A stretch of 64,000 bases of DNA from Zopfochytrium polystomum (taxonomy: Eukaryota > Chytridiomycota > Chytridiomycetes > Chytridiales > Chytridiaceae), in contig JAIVFJ010000043.1 of assembly GCA_025765615.1 (NCBI GenBank), forward strand, positions 1 through 64,000. Reading direction: 5' to 3'. The notes under the pieces are model-generated. The model did no database searches and was not told the origin of the DNA. It saw only the letters and a program-made list of their open reading frames with translations. How positions within the stretch are numbered: the first letter of the stretch is position 1; the number at the start of each line of letters is the position of its first letter. This document shows positions 35,732-46,291 of this stretch, piece by piece. A program made the position numbers and the translations under genes.

Positions 35732-38585
35732 ATGTTTGTCTCAGTTTTTGCCCGAAGTGCTCAACTGGTTGAAGTCCAGTATCTTGATGATGCAGCCACG
35801 CTGATTCTTGAACTTGATTCTCCCACTCTAGAAGATTTGAAAGAGAAGGTATGGTGATCTGGAAAATATTTTGAAAGGCTGATTTGGTTTTCAGATCAAC
35901 AAGAGCACAGATTCTTTTCTTGGCCAAGACATTGATATTCTTCTGAAAACTGGTCCTCAGCTGAGGATTGTCAATCATGCTGCTATTTTGGTGCAGACTT
36001 TGATTGAAAAGTCATCATTTGCCGACATGGTGAGCTTCCAGATTCAGCTCAAACGAACCAATACTGCTGCTACTTCTGCTCAGTCTACCCCTTGTAATCT
36101 GCCTGCAGTGCCTTCATCAAAATCATATGATGGGTTCTTGTCCTATCAGTAAGTGGAATGTAATAGTTTCTCCTTTCTCACACTTCCCAAAGGTGGGGCA
36201 GTCAAGCAATTGTTAAAAGTATTTTTGATGATCTCACCAAGAAGTACGGCCTTCAAATTTGGTTGGATCTGAACAACATGGATGGGCCCATCAGCCAGGC
36301 CATGGCTGAGGGGATTGACTACAGCAAGGTCTTTATCCCTGTTCTCACAATGGCGTACCAGGTATGTCTGTCAGTTATTTATATCTCCAGTTTCTAATCA
36401 TGCAACCAGAATTCCCTCAACTACCTGCTGGAAATTAGGTACGCTAAAGACCGGATGAAACCTCAAGTGCCGATTCGCTTATTGAAAGGAGGCGAAGTGG
36501 CTCAAGGAGAAGTCTTTGCAATCACGGCAGGGAAAGAAATACTGAAGAATCCACTGATTCCAAAATATCAGTTGACAAAATTTTTACATTTCAAGATTGC
36601 TTTATGCTGACTTTGATGGGAAGGCTCCTGGATCCACATATTGGGATGAGCAGGTTGCTATTCTTGTGAAGGAAATCAAGCGTTGCCAGATTGTCCAAAA
36701 ACCTGCCTCGGAGATTGCCGTTTTTCCAATATCTGCTGATCAAATCAAGAATTGGCTCAAACCTAGTGATACTGCTGTTGATGCTGAGAGACATAAAAGT
36801 GCCTATGTCGATGGAACTAGGACGTTTTATCTTGAGAGTGTATGCTCCTGGCTCCTGTCTGCCAACGTTGGGAATGTTTTGTGGTTGAATGGGGCAGCTG
36901 GCCTTGGAAAGTCTGTGATTGCCTGGCTTGTCAGTGAGAAACTTCCCAGCACAAATGTGTTGAGGTCTGTGTTTTACTGCAGGCATGATGACATGAAGAA
37001 GAACAGCCCTCAGGAGCTTGTCGCCAGCACTATTTGGAATCTGTGCAGTGCGCTTCCTTCTTTCAGGAAGTTTTGTGAGATGGCTTGTGCTGAAGACTTG
37101 AAGAACCAAGATTCCAGTCTTCTCAAGACCCCTGAAGAGGCTTTCCAGATGATTGCTATTGGAGGATTGAAGCAGCTGGATGCTAGCGACAAGCAGAAGA
37201 ATATTTTGCTGATTTTCGATGCTTTGGATGAATGTGGAGCTTCAAACAGCAGGGAGAGGACCAAACTGCTTGAGCTCTTGCTGCTTGCGGAAAATGAGCT
37301 GCCTCTGTTTGTCAGAATCTTTGCAACTGGCAGTCCTGAGCAGGATGTGTTGCGCACAATGATGAAAATGGACTCTATGGTTCTTGTTCCAAATGATGAC
37401 GAAAACAAGAACTTTGTGTGCACATAGCCTGACATTATCGTACAACCACCGTCTGCTGGATGTCAGTGATCATGGGAAGGTCAAAGTCATGCACAAGAGC
37501 TTTTCAGATCATCTGATTTCAAGCAAGAGATGTTCAGATTGTCAATTCTTCATCAGTCTTTTGGAAGCAAGGAGAGACAATGCTTTGTCCTGCTTGAGGA
37601 TCATTCTCAAACACTGTGAATTTGTTGAAGACAAGTATGAGGCTCTGAATGGGACTCACAAGTTCAGCTCCAAGAATTCCACCGCTCAGTATGCGTTCAA
37701 GTTTTGGCTCAGCCACCAAGAGGAAGTCAGCCAAGATGTGCTTGCGGGTTGGCCTGAGTGGAGAGAATTTGCCTCACCTGACAAGTTTGGGCCTGCTGCG
37801 CTGTGCAGCGGAATCATGCTGAAAAGGGACTGGCTGGTTCAGGTTCTTCTTGCAGCTGGAGATGGCAAGGCGCTGGTCAGCATGGCCAGAGAAATGATAG
37901 TGCTTTCTTCAACGCTACTCTACGAGGCTGCAAGGAGAGGTCTGACAGCAGCTTGCAAGGCTTTGATTGAAGATGGAGCTTTGGATATTAATTGTAGAGG
38001 CAACAGCTGGGGAGAGAGAAGTCTCCACGGTGAAACAGGACCCCGCTGATGGTTGCAGCAATGGGAGGGCACCTGGAGACTGTTTCTATCCTTCTTGAAG
38101 TGGGGGCGGACTACAATATAGTAGATGACTCTGGTGATAAGCTCATCGATATGGCTGTGCGCTTGTTATTCAGAACTGGGGGAAAAACGGTGAGTAAACT
38201 TAGTGTGAGCTGGGCTTGCCATTTATCTGACAAGTACTGTAGACAACGAAACGCCCCACATGGAATTTTTCGCGCACCCTCATGATCGAAATCAACTTCA
38301 AGAATGGCGTACCCTCCAAATGCAGCTGATGAATATGGGAGGACACCACTCCATACTGCTTATTTGGAGGTGATCAAGTGGTTGCTAGAGCAGGGTTGTT
38401 CTGTAAATGCTGAGACCAACATCAACTCAACACCCCTCCACATTGCATCTCTGAATGGTCATCCTAAGGCTGTCATGTGTTTGTTGCACGAAGGCGCTGT
38501 TGTGGATGCTGCAGACATCAATTGTTGGACACCACTCGTGGAGCTTGCTTTTACCAGACATGATCCAATTTGTGTGCTGTGTTGA
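35732..38585 (+). pseudogene. TIR-NACHT-ankyrin (NLR-like) gene, decayed
   Basis: Exons 35732-35848, 35895-36148, 36193-36361 and from 36410 join in frame across introns of 46, 44 and 48 nt. Order: a short ubiquitin-like N-terminus (residues about 1-85); a TIR domain (SYDGFLSYQWGSQAIV, IWLDLNNMDGPISQAMAEGI, VFIPVLTMAYQ and NSLNYLLEIRYA, with the Glu of the last motif where TIR NAD hydrolases have their catalytic Glu); then a NACHT ATPase (Walker A NGAAGLGKS, Walker B LLIFDALDEC, a TGSPE sensor-like motif); then ankyrin repeats (LLYEAARRGLTAACKALIED, TPLHIASLNGHPKAVMCLL). Breaks: a one-base frame change near 36595, a stop near 37425 with the usual winged-helix stretch apparently lost, a frame change with an extra ~20 bases near 38020, and another before 38304. 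AT-richer than all neighbours. Such STAND proteins act in non-self recognition and cell death; this copy is probably dead. Confidence 0.75.
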
Positions 38586-39127
38586 AAACACCTTGATTGT
38601 CAGAAAACGAAACGAGGTCTCCTTTGAATATCTCTTTCTTTGCCACTTTTTGCGCGATCCTGTTCCTGAATACTGTTGTCCATGTTTGCGTTACGTTGAT
38701 GGTCAGGTTGGGAGGAAGAGATTAGCTTGGGAGGTTGGAGTAACTTCAAGCTTGATTCGATTTGATTCAACTCCAAATGATGAACCTCTGTGAAATCACA
38801 GTGGCGAATTCAAATATCTGCTCTGAAAATCAAATACATGTATTTGATATGCTTGAATCGAACTGGAACAAATGAGCTTGAGATTCTCGTTCTCATTCAA
38901 CCTGACTTAATAGCGACCAATCTTTTTAATGTCTGACCTGATTCGGTTCGTGCAAGACCTCGCGGCGGGAATAATTGGTGAGCACTGTGGTGGCGATCCC
39001 GATGGCCCACTTGATAGCCAAAGCCAACGGCGTTAGTGTCGACATCTTGGTAGTCTAACCCCAACAGCGAGAATTTCATCGACCATTCATTGTACACCGG
39101 TGATAAGCAACTCTGGAATGGTGCGTT
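38586..39127. other. End of AT-rich island, no gene seen
   Basis: Contains a perfect 20-bp palindrome at 38829-38848 (ATCAAATACATGTATTTGAT). No coding region is supported; further ankyrin remnants cannot be excluded in 38590-38790. Confidence 0.5.
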
Positions 39128-39840
39128 TCAAGGTCCGCACGTCTCCAAGAGGAAGGATCCTCGCAGAAACATAAGAAAGCAGCAAACGAAATCGACCATC
39201 CCCAGCGCGCCGTGGGTTATTGCCCACGGCGACAGGAAAACCGCCCGCTGAGCGAGCCCGTCGGAACGCGCGGGCAGGCCATCGGCCCCCGGCGTTTTGC
39301 CAATTCTGCTGGCCAGCCTGATTCTAGCAATGAGCACAAAAGCATCCGCCACAACGTTTGCGCCGAGGAAAAGCAGTAGCCGGCCCAGCACGGACCACAG
39401 AGTCGACTGGGCCAGCCGCGACCGACAGGCGAGCGAGTCGCGCTGGGACGGCGCTGCGAGGGGCGAGTAGAGGGTTGCGAAGAAGGCGACGGTGAAGAAC
39501 GCCGCGAGCCGCGCGGCGTACTGCGCAGCCTTTCCGTGCAAGTCTTTCAGCCCTGATCGAGGTAGAGGATGTCGACCCAGAACAGTGGGAGCGCGTTCAG
39601 CGGTGGTGGCGGGTAGCCCGAGTTGTCGTTTGTGGATGAGTCAGTGGGTGGTGCGGTCACTTCTTCGGGCTCTTCAGCGACGATAGCGGGGGCAATTCTT
39701 GGTGGCTGGCGGGATCGGATGAGGGAACGGTGCACCGCTCTACCGACGGCACGAAGAATGGGCCGGGTGATAATGCCGACGATCAGAGCGAACAGGAAAA
39801 CGCTATCGCTGATGCGGAGAAGTGTTGTTGTCTCGAACAT
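39128..39840 (-). CDS. Hypothetical membrane protein with one frame break
   Basis: The first part (39840-39554) starts with a hydrophobic helix (SVFLFALIVGIITRPIL), then a Pro/Glu-rich linker, and ends in WVDILYLDQG. The second part (39541-39128) continues with KAAQYAARLAAFFTVAFFAT and two further hydrophobic segments (SVLGRLLLFLGANVVADAFV, GALGMVDFVCCFLMFL). They are in different frames: near 39550 one base is missing, or two are extra. Codon bias and complementary hydrophobic patterns make one gene likely. The family is not recognised. It lies just downstream of, and on the same strand as, another multi-pass membrane gene. Confidence 0.5.
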
Positions 39841-39894
39841 CTCGGTGTCTATAAAGGGGAGTTTTTAAAAAGTAGGTGTAAAAAGGCATGGTCT

Positions 39895-40821
39895 CTAGAG
39901 AAAGAGGGCATGATCCACCTTAATACCTGCCAAAAAAATGAATATATTCAGCAATCCTCTCTGGTGTGTTATGTTGTGTTCGATGGTTGAGCTGATTGAA
40001 AGCGCAGATTCAATCAGCTCAACCATCGGAGTTTTCGCGATCGTGTCCGCAGATCCAAAATCCGCAACGGAAACTACTGAGGACAACACCGAGTATACTG
40101 ACACAAGGCTTCTCTGCTCCCTCCGCCGATCGAAACCGAAAATTTTGTCGAGTCTTTCTTGGGTTTCCGCCAAAGCCGGCTCAAATAAAAGTTTAAGGAC
40201 GAACACGGCTCCTTGAACGGATATTCCCACTGGCGTGGCGCTGTTTGTCGTCTCCAACACAAAGAAATAGATTGCAACAAACCAGACGACTCCATTGGAG
40301 TAAGCTACGAGAATGAGAGCGCCAATACTTGCGTAGATCAGACGAGTGCGCAAAGGTAAATCCTTTGTGATCGAAACTGCGATTGCAACCATTGCTCCTT
40401 GAAGTCAGTTAGCGCAATAGACGGTGAACTGGCTCCGCAGGGGGTTCTTACCGGGAAGGTGACAAACCGTCAAGATGGCGAAGAAGACGGCTCGAGTCGA
40501 GGACATCCAACAAGCGAGGACGACAAGGGCGAAATCGATCAGAAAGAAACAGTTGGTGGGATGGAACGCGATCGGGCGGCCTGACGTAACCGACAATTGG
40601 TGGGCTGCTCGCACGAGCAACGAGAGGCAGTGTGCAAAATGTCGCATCGCAAAGTAAAGGCATGCGGCGTCGGGCGGGTGGTTCGCCGTGCCGTTGCGCA
40701 ACACCACCTCAATTTCGTAGAGAACCACCAGGATTGGAACGACGATCACAATTACGAGCAGGATCATTCCGACAGCGGTGAAGTAGTGACGAAGAGGGAG
40801 CTCTGCTGTAATTCCCAGCAT
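39895..40821 (-). CDS. Hypothetical multi-pass membrane protein
   Basis: Exon 1 is 40821-40452 (first ATG of the open frame), the intron 40398-40451 (GTAAGA, CTAAC branch, TTCAAG acceptor), and exon 2 40397-39895. The splice gives VCHLPG/AMVAIAV in frame. At least five hydrophobic helices are visible: YFTAVGMILLVIVIVVPILV, ACLYFAMRHFAHCLSLLV, FLIDFALVVLACWM, LIYASIGALILVAYSNGVVW and VGISVQGAVFVLKLL, with a charged loop (RRREQRS) before the C-terminus. It could be a seven-helix receptor-like protein of the kind expanded in chytrids, but I cannot name the family. A perfect inverted repeat lies in the 3' part of exon 2. Confidence 0.6.
39981..40028. repeat. Perfect 20-bp inverted repeat with 8-nt loop
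   Basis: Left arm CGATGGTTGAGCTGATTGAA (39981-40000), loop AGCGCAGA, right arm the exact reverse complement (40009-40028). It lies inside the coding exon of the multi-pass membrane gene. Confidence 0.97.
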
Positions 40822-41122
40822 AGCCGCTTTATGGTGGGTGGATGGAGAAATTGTCAACAGTGAGCGACATTCTCGACCGAAATATCACTTTACTCTTACC
40901 CGCGTTAACATTCTTTGATTACCGTCCCCAACCATAGACTTTTCGTGATCTTTCAACACTCTCTTGGATCAACTGGCCAACCAGTTTATTCGGTCCCGCG
41001 TGCATTGAAAGAGTTCTTTGCTGCTGTCTTTGCCGGGTAGATTTGCAGCCTGTACGTGAAGCTGGAAAAGTACTGACTGTGTCTTGGAGCAGACTGCTTT
41101 AGCCTGAAGATCCGGAACATAT

Positions 41123-41485
41123 TCATGTCGGTGACGGCTTCGGTTGTGAACAATAAACCTTCGACACTTTGTGTTTTACTTTCCCTGTGAAGGGTACACA
41201 TACACACCCAAAAACCGTTAGCCAGACAATAAACATAACCGAAGCAGTGGACAGCGCAACATCCGGCACCTTGAACGGGTAGACTCTGGGCATATGAGAA
41301 TGGACAAGAAATGTCCAACAATAAAAATGGAGAACAGTGAAGTGTAAAATATTGTCTGCCGTCGTAAGCATCCAATAATTTCCAGTCATTTGGTGGCCGG
41401 CTGTGGGCATGCGTTGCCGCCCATCCCGCCGCCCGCAACAGATTATCTTTCGACGCCACCTGGTGCCGGATGAGGAGGTTGACAT
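41123..41485 (-). CDS. Possible small membrane protein, 120 aa
   Basis: Open frame from an ATG at 41485. One clear hydrophobic helix (VALSTASVMFIVWLTVFG) and a second weaker one (ILHFTVLHFYCWTFL) are followed by a Lys-rich tail. No family is recognised, no conserved motif supports it, and codon bias is weak. It may be a fragment related to the membrane genes immediately to the left. Confidence 0.3.
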   Translation of the reverse strand: MSTSSSGTRWRRKIICCGRRDGRQRMPTAGHQMTGNYWMLTTADNILHFTVLHFYCWTFLVHSHMPRVYPFKVPDVALSTASVMFIVWLTVFGCVCVPFTGKVKHKVSKVYCSQPKPSPT

Positions 41486-42115
41486 GTCTGGCAAGATGTG
41501 AGTCACACGTATTTCTAGATTTTTTCGGCCGAGCGCTGTCTCTGTCTCTCTCTCTCTCCCTCCCTCTCTCTCTCCATGTCGGACCCTCAGTCTGCCTCTC
41601 TTTCGCTTTTGCCATTACCGACCGACCCGACACCGTGGAACGAAGTGAATTCAGCAGAGGGTCTCCCCCCTCGCCGCCGCCACCCATCCCGCCCCCTTCC
41701 CTCCTCGCCTTCACCAAAGTCCCTCCCTCCCTCGAAACTGGGCTGCTGATGGTTATTGCTACCTATTTTCCTCGGTGCTGCCGTTCGTTCAGCCTTGCCG
41801 ATCCCACCCCAACCACCCAGCAGCGTCGAAGAAGGGGGCCGGGTCATCGATCGCGCATTTTGCGAAAGAAAGACAGTGGATATCATCAGAAGGTGCAGCT
41901 GCAGGGGCGTCCAGCCTCTCACGCGGGGGGGGGGGCAAGAATCCGTGCTAACATTCCCTGCTACACACACTCCTCTCGCTCTTCATCGCAGTACAAAAAA
42001 AGAAGTATATAGGAAAGCTACCATCACTAAGCGGACCAAAGGTCTTGGGGCTGCACACTCCAAAACCACCAACACCGACCTCGACGGCTCGTCAAATCCT
42101 CCTGCGACGCACCAC
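41486..42115. other. Spacer left of the bZIP gene
   Basis: CT-rich stretch at 41543-41575. Possible last small exon of the bZIP gene: a donor AG/GTGAGT at about 42118 and an acceptor-like TGTGCAG near 42057. Confidence 0.35.
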
Positions 42116-42957
42116 TCACCTTCGAAGGTACCCAAGCTCTCGCGCGATCGCCAGATCTCTCTCGCGCTCCACATCCGCGAGCAGCTGCCGCATCTCGGCG
42201 TTCTCCCGCACGAGCCGCGCCCGCTCGTCCTCGAGGCTCAGGCGCTCGTCGCGCCGACGCTCGCGCCGGCGCCGGCAAGACTCGCGGTTGCGCTCTCGGA
42301 GACGCTCGGTGCGGGTCGGGGACGGCGGCGACTCGTCGGTGGCGACGTCAGTGGCAACGACGCGGGAAGAGTAGACGGAGCTAGGCTTGGTTGGATGAGG
42401 AGATGGTGGAGCACGACGAGACGCTGGACCCCTGAACGAGTCTGCTTTGGTGAATCCATCCGTCGTTGGGACCGCCTCGTCGTTTGCTCGGAGAGACGAA
42501 GACTGCCTGGCGGTTCCGTCGGAGACGTCCTCCCAGCCTCCAGAGCGATTGGGCGAACTCCACTGCTCGAACCCGTCGGTCAAGCGGCACCCTCGGTTGG
42601 ACGTCACCTAGCTCGCGAAACAGAGTCACCACGTATTGGGTTGTCGCAGAGATGAGGAAACAAACAAGCATGCTTCTGCGTCAATCCCAAATCGCTGTAG
42701 ACCCACTCACCTGTCCATGCTCGTTCCAATCTCCGGCGAAGGCCGATGTTGGTTCCACACCTTGGAGGGGGCCGGCGCCCCCGTTTGCGCTGAAGGAGGG
42801 TCGTAGGCGCGCCTGCTCGTGCAACACTGGAACTAATGACAGCTCACTTTCGCCCTTGACCGCCTCCGCGCTTTCAGCTGACTGAAGCGGTTCCCATGGG
42901 CGGATTCGGCTCGAGAAGTGGCCGACGAATGCAGTAAAGGTCTGGGAAAGTAACGAG
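42116..42957 (-). CDS. bZIP transcription factor
   Basis: Two exons are well supported. One ends at 42711 (upstream limit about 42957). The intron 42608-42710 has GTGAGT and GAGCTAG. Exon 42607-42116 carries the DNA-binding region. The basic region reads ERNRESCRRRRERRR, keeping the Asn and Arg spacing of bZIP factors. A leucine zipper follows (heptad Leu in LSLEDERARLVRENAEMRQL and LADVERE). The N-terminal half is Ser/Pro-rich. The start exon is unresolved: an ATG at 43033 could be reached only through an improbably short intron of about 26 nt. The stop at 42116 may instead lie inside a further intron, since AG/GTGAGT sits there. Nuclear regulator; targets unknown. Confidence 0.7.
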
Positions 42958-42996
42958 TCTGTCAGAGGTAAGCTGGGTCATCACCCGAAAAGGCGA

Positions 42997-43493
42997 ATGT
43001 CGGACAGCTGCGGTGGCCGTCCCGTTCTGTCATGGACGCCTAGCACAGCCGACCCCTCCGCTCCCCAGAGCTCGTCTATCCCAAAGTCTCTTCCTCCCTC
43101 AATGGACCAAGTTCAGCCGCTGAGCCAGAGCCAAGAAAATCACGTGAGTGAAGGATGCGCTGCGAACGTCGGAAATACCACTTTAGCGCACTAACCCACC
43201 GAAAGTACCCTCAAAGCTTCACCGCGGTCCCTCCGTCCGACTTTTTCAATTGCAACGCGAAGAAGACAACGGTCGGGCTCCTCGGCACCGCCAAACCCGA
43301 CCGTGTCACTTACTGGATCCCAGCGGTCCTGCCCGCCGCTCGCACGATCTTCGCACGGTACCGGCTGAGCCGGCAGCGGCGCGCGCGCTGCTGCTTCGCG
43401 AGGAAGAGCCGGAAGTGTTATTGGCGTGCAGGCGACGGCGGGAGTCGGCGGCGAACGATCTGGATCTGCGTGTGCCGAAGAAACCCTCTTTAG
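42997..43493 (+). CDS. Possible two-exon hypothetical gene divergent from bZIP
   Basis: ATG at 42997, exon 1 to 43140 (48 codons, Pro/Ser-rich). The intron has GTGAGT and ends CGAAAG near 43205; exon 2 reaches a stop at 43491-43493. Exon 2 is basic and Cys-rich (RYRLSRQRRARCCFARKSRK). It starts within about 40 bases of the presumed bZIP 5' end. No domain is recognised; an antisense artefact is possible. Confidence 0.3.
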
Positions 43494-44397
43494 AAAAAAG
43501 GTACGAGCTGCGAGTAAGCGCTACGATAGTAGAGGCTTAGAGGGGCGGCGATCGATGGCGGAAAAGGAAGGCGTGGGCGCCTCCTTTCAAATTCTGAACG
43601 GCTGGGTCGTGTAAGTGCGGCGGGGTATCCGACGAGGAGGGTAGTTGGTGTTGGAAGGAGGGGACGTGGTGGGGATTCACCAGATCAACCGCGAAAGACG
43701 GAAGGGTTCAACCACCACCACGCCTACCGCGAAGGATAGAAGCGAAGCGGGATGGGATCTAACAAGCGGTCGGGAGTGTACGTCGACGTGCGGCCACGAA
43801 CAGGAGCTCTGCGACGAGAGAGTTTGCCCACCCCCCCCCCCCCTGCTTTGGTGCAAAACCTCTTCCCAGCCTCATGTAGGAGAGCGTAATGCAAGCAGGT
43901 AGCGCGGCCGAGAGCAAACGCACTCATTGCACGTAGTCGTGTAAAGCCGGGGCATGGTCACCTACCCATTTGCGTTGCCAGACCGACAACCTAGCACCCG
44001 TTGTACAACCCCACACTGTTGTCTCGTCTTTTTTTTGCCCCTCAAGCGGACAATCGCTCACGTACGATTCTTGGCGTTCGCTTGCCGACTGCCGGCTTTA
44101 CAATCTGTTCAGTTTATGACGCGAAAATGCCAATTCCGCTTTGAATTCCGCCATCTCCGCAACATTATCTCTCTCGCTCTTTGAGAACCGTCCCGACATT
44201 GGCCGGCCTCAGAATCGGTCAAAGCAGCGTTTTCGCTCCGGACCTTTGCTGCTCGGTACAGCATACCCTTCTGGCTGTTCCATTTAACCGTGATTCCCTT
44301 TGGTTGGTGGGGATGGTTTCTACCGAATATTATATAGCAAAGTGAAAAAGGAAAGAAAGGGGTTTTTCCAAACTGGAACAACAGTGGAATTCGCGCG
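43494..44397. other. Spacer left of the TTAA-flanked elements
   Basis: Contains a C run of about 14 bases near 43830-43843. No gene is supported. Confidence 0.5.
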
Positions 44398-45969
44398 TTA
44401 ACCCTTTAAACCCCGAAGTCAAGAACCTAAATATAGGTTTCCGCAATCCCCGTCACGAACACCGCAAATGATAACCAATTCCCACATGGGGCGTACCACC
44501 TGTAAGAGGAAGAGTGCGTGAATATTTTGCTGAATTTCATGTGATGTGCTCGGAAGAGCAGTCTGATATTCCAGCACACCTACATTCAGGTTTTTTGGTA
44601 GAAATATTCCAGCCCATCACTGACTGGCCAAAACCTTGGGATAGCAAGCTGAGATAGCTCTTTGGGATCCTCTAAGACTTTTCTTAAATAATCCAGGTAT
44701 TTGGGTTATGAAATAATATTTTGGGGGGGCACAGAAGTTCACCACCAACCGTAGTTTTGGCGGAAGCACGTTACTCGTGCCCCTGCATGACCACTCAACG
44801 CCTCTCCATGTCCATCTTGCAGAAGACTCGCCGCACACTGCGCCCTGACGACGTTTCTCACGGTCAGGGGTGGGGAGGGTGGGGGACAGGGGGGGTACGG
44901 CATACTGTATGTTGATTGCAACACCACTGCGGACCGGATGTTGGGATCTGCGACAAACGCTCAGTGCTGGAGACTCAGCAGGTCCCTAAGTCCTCATACG
45001 CGTCATTCTTGCCGCCGTCGCCTCCTCATCACTACTTCCACCAGATCTGCGCAATGCCAACGACACCCTCATCTCAACCACCGGCGCAACCTTGTCCACT
45101 GCAGGCCCCTCCCCCTCCTTCTCCCTATCGCTGCTGCCGCCCCCTGCCACCATGTCCTGCACACCGCATCTGCCTTGCCGCCGCCGCCGCTCCGCCTTCC
45201 AGCACCACAAAATGCAAGGTAGACCAGGTGCCCACAGTTTCGTCGACGTCCGTACCACCGGCTTCCAGCAGGATCAGCAGGCGCAGCCGTGCGCTTGCTG
45301 TCGCGGGCCAGTAGTGTTCAAGAGTACAGTGCGAATTTGGAGCGTTGCTGCCACTTAACCCTTTAACAGTCATCGTACCACCAGTGGCACAATGACTGAC
45401 TTTTCTGCCATTACAATTAGAAGAACTTCACCAAAACGTAACGAATCCTCGTGAAACTTTAATATGTTGTAGTCCTACCAATTCTGCAAATGTGGTCTAA
45501 ATTAGCTTGCTCCTTTTGTTAGTGAAAAAAAATTGCGTCAAACCAACAAAACAACGTGCCATGTATGGCACAGTGCCACTGATCACAACCTGCCTGCTCA
45601 CCATGTCCGTGTGCCACAAAAAGAGCAATCCAGCAACATCACCGTGATTCCCAATCGCCAGTTTTAGCATAGAGGTAGATCCAGCATGCGTGCATCTGTG
45701 GACACCTCATTTGTTTGAATCGGTTCACTGATCAGCTAACGCCATTCTGCCATGGAACAAAACTTCAGAAAAAGATGGCTGATGAAAACACACTCCCAGC
45801 TACACCAAAACTGCCAAAGAAGCCTGGAAGAAACACAAAGGCATATTGGGAGATCCATTTAATCAACTCTGGACACTCCAAGAAATCACTGGCTGGTCTA
45901 CTTTGAAAGAATTGAAATCTCAGGCTGGTGATATCTGTTCTTAATCCAAAAACTTGCAACTTACAAAAT

Positions 45970-46253
45970 TGTTATGAATCACCCTCTGGAAACCTCTGGA
46001 ACCTTCTAGAACATTCCTTCAGGGAACCTTCTGGAACCTCTGGAACCTTCTTTGCTTTCCTGACTCGGTATCATTGTGTTACTAATTGCTCTTTCTGGAA
46101 CTTTCTTTGAGTCTTGACAAGGAAGACTCTCAAAAGGTATAAAAGGGGGATGGGGGACCTGTCCCATCCCTCAAGTGAATTATTGTTTCTAATACAATCA
46201 TCACTCCTCTCAGTTCCTTGTCTGCCTTGTCCTGTCCTGCCCTGTTCCTGACA
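45970..46253 (+). promoter_or_regulatory. LTR-like promoter with heat-shock elements and TATA box
   Basis: Inverted GAA/TTC pentamers are packed at 45986-46050 (TTCTAGAACATTCC, GGAACCTTCTGGAACC and more), with another near 46095. TATAAAAG lies at 46138-46145, about 150 bases before the ATG at 46292. The stretch begins TGTTATGA (45970) and ends CTGACA (46253), the TG..CA boundaries of an LTR. No matching second LTR or target duplication is seen, so a solo LTR is an inference. Confidence 0.5.
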
Positions 46254-46291
46254 TCAATCTATGTGATCATGCAGCCCAAAGTGGCTCTCTT

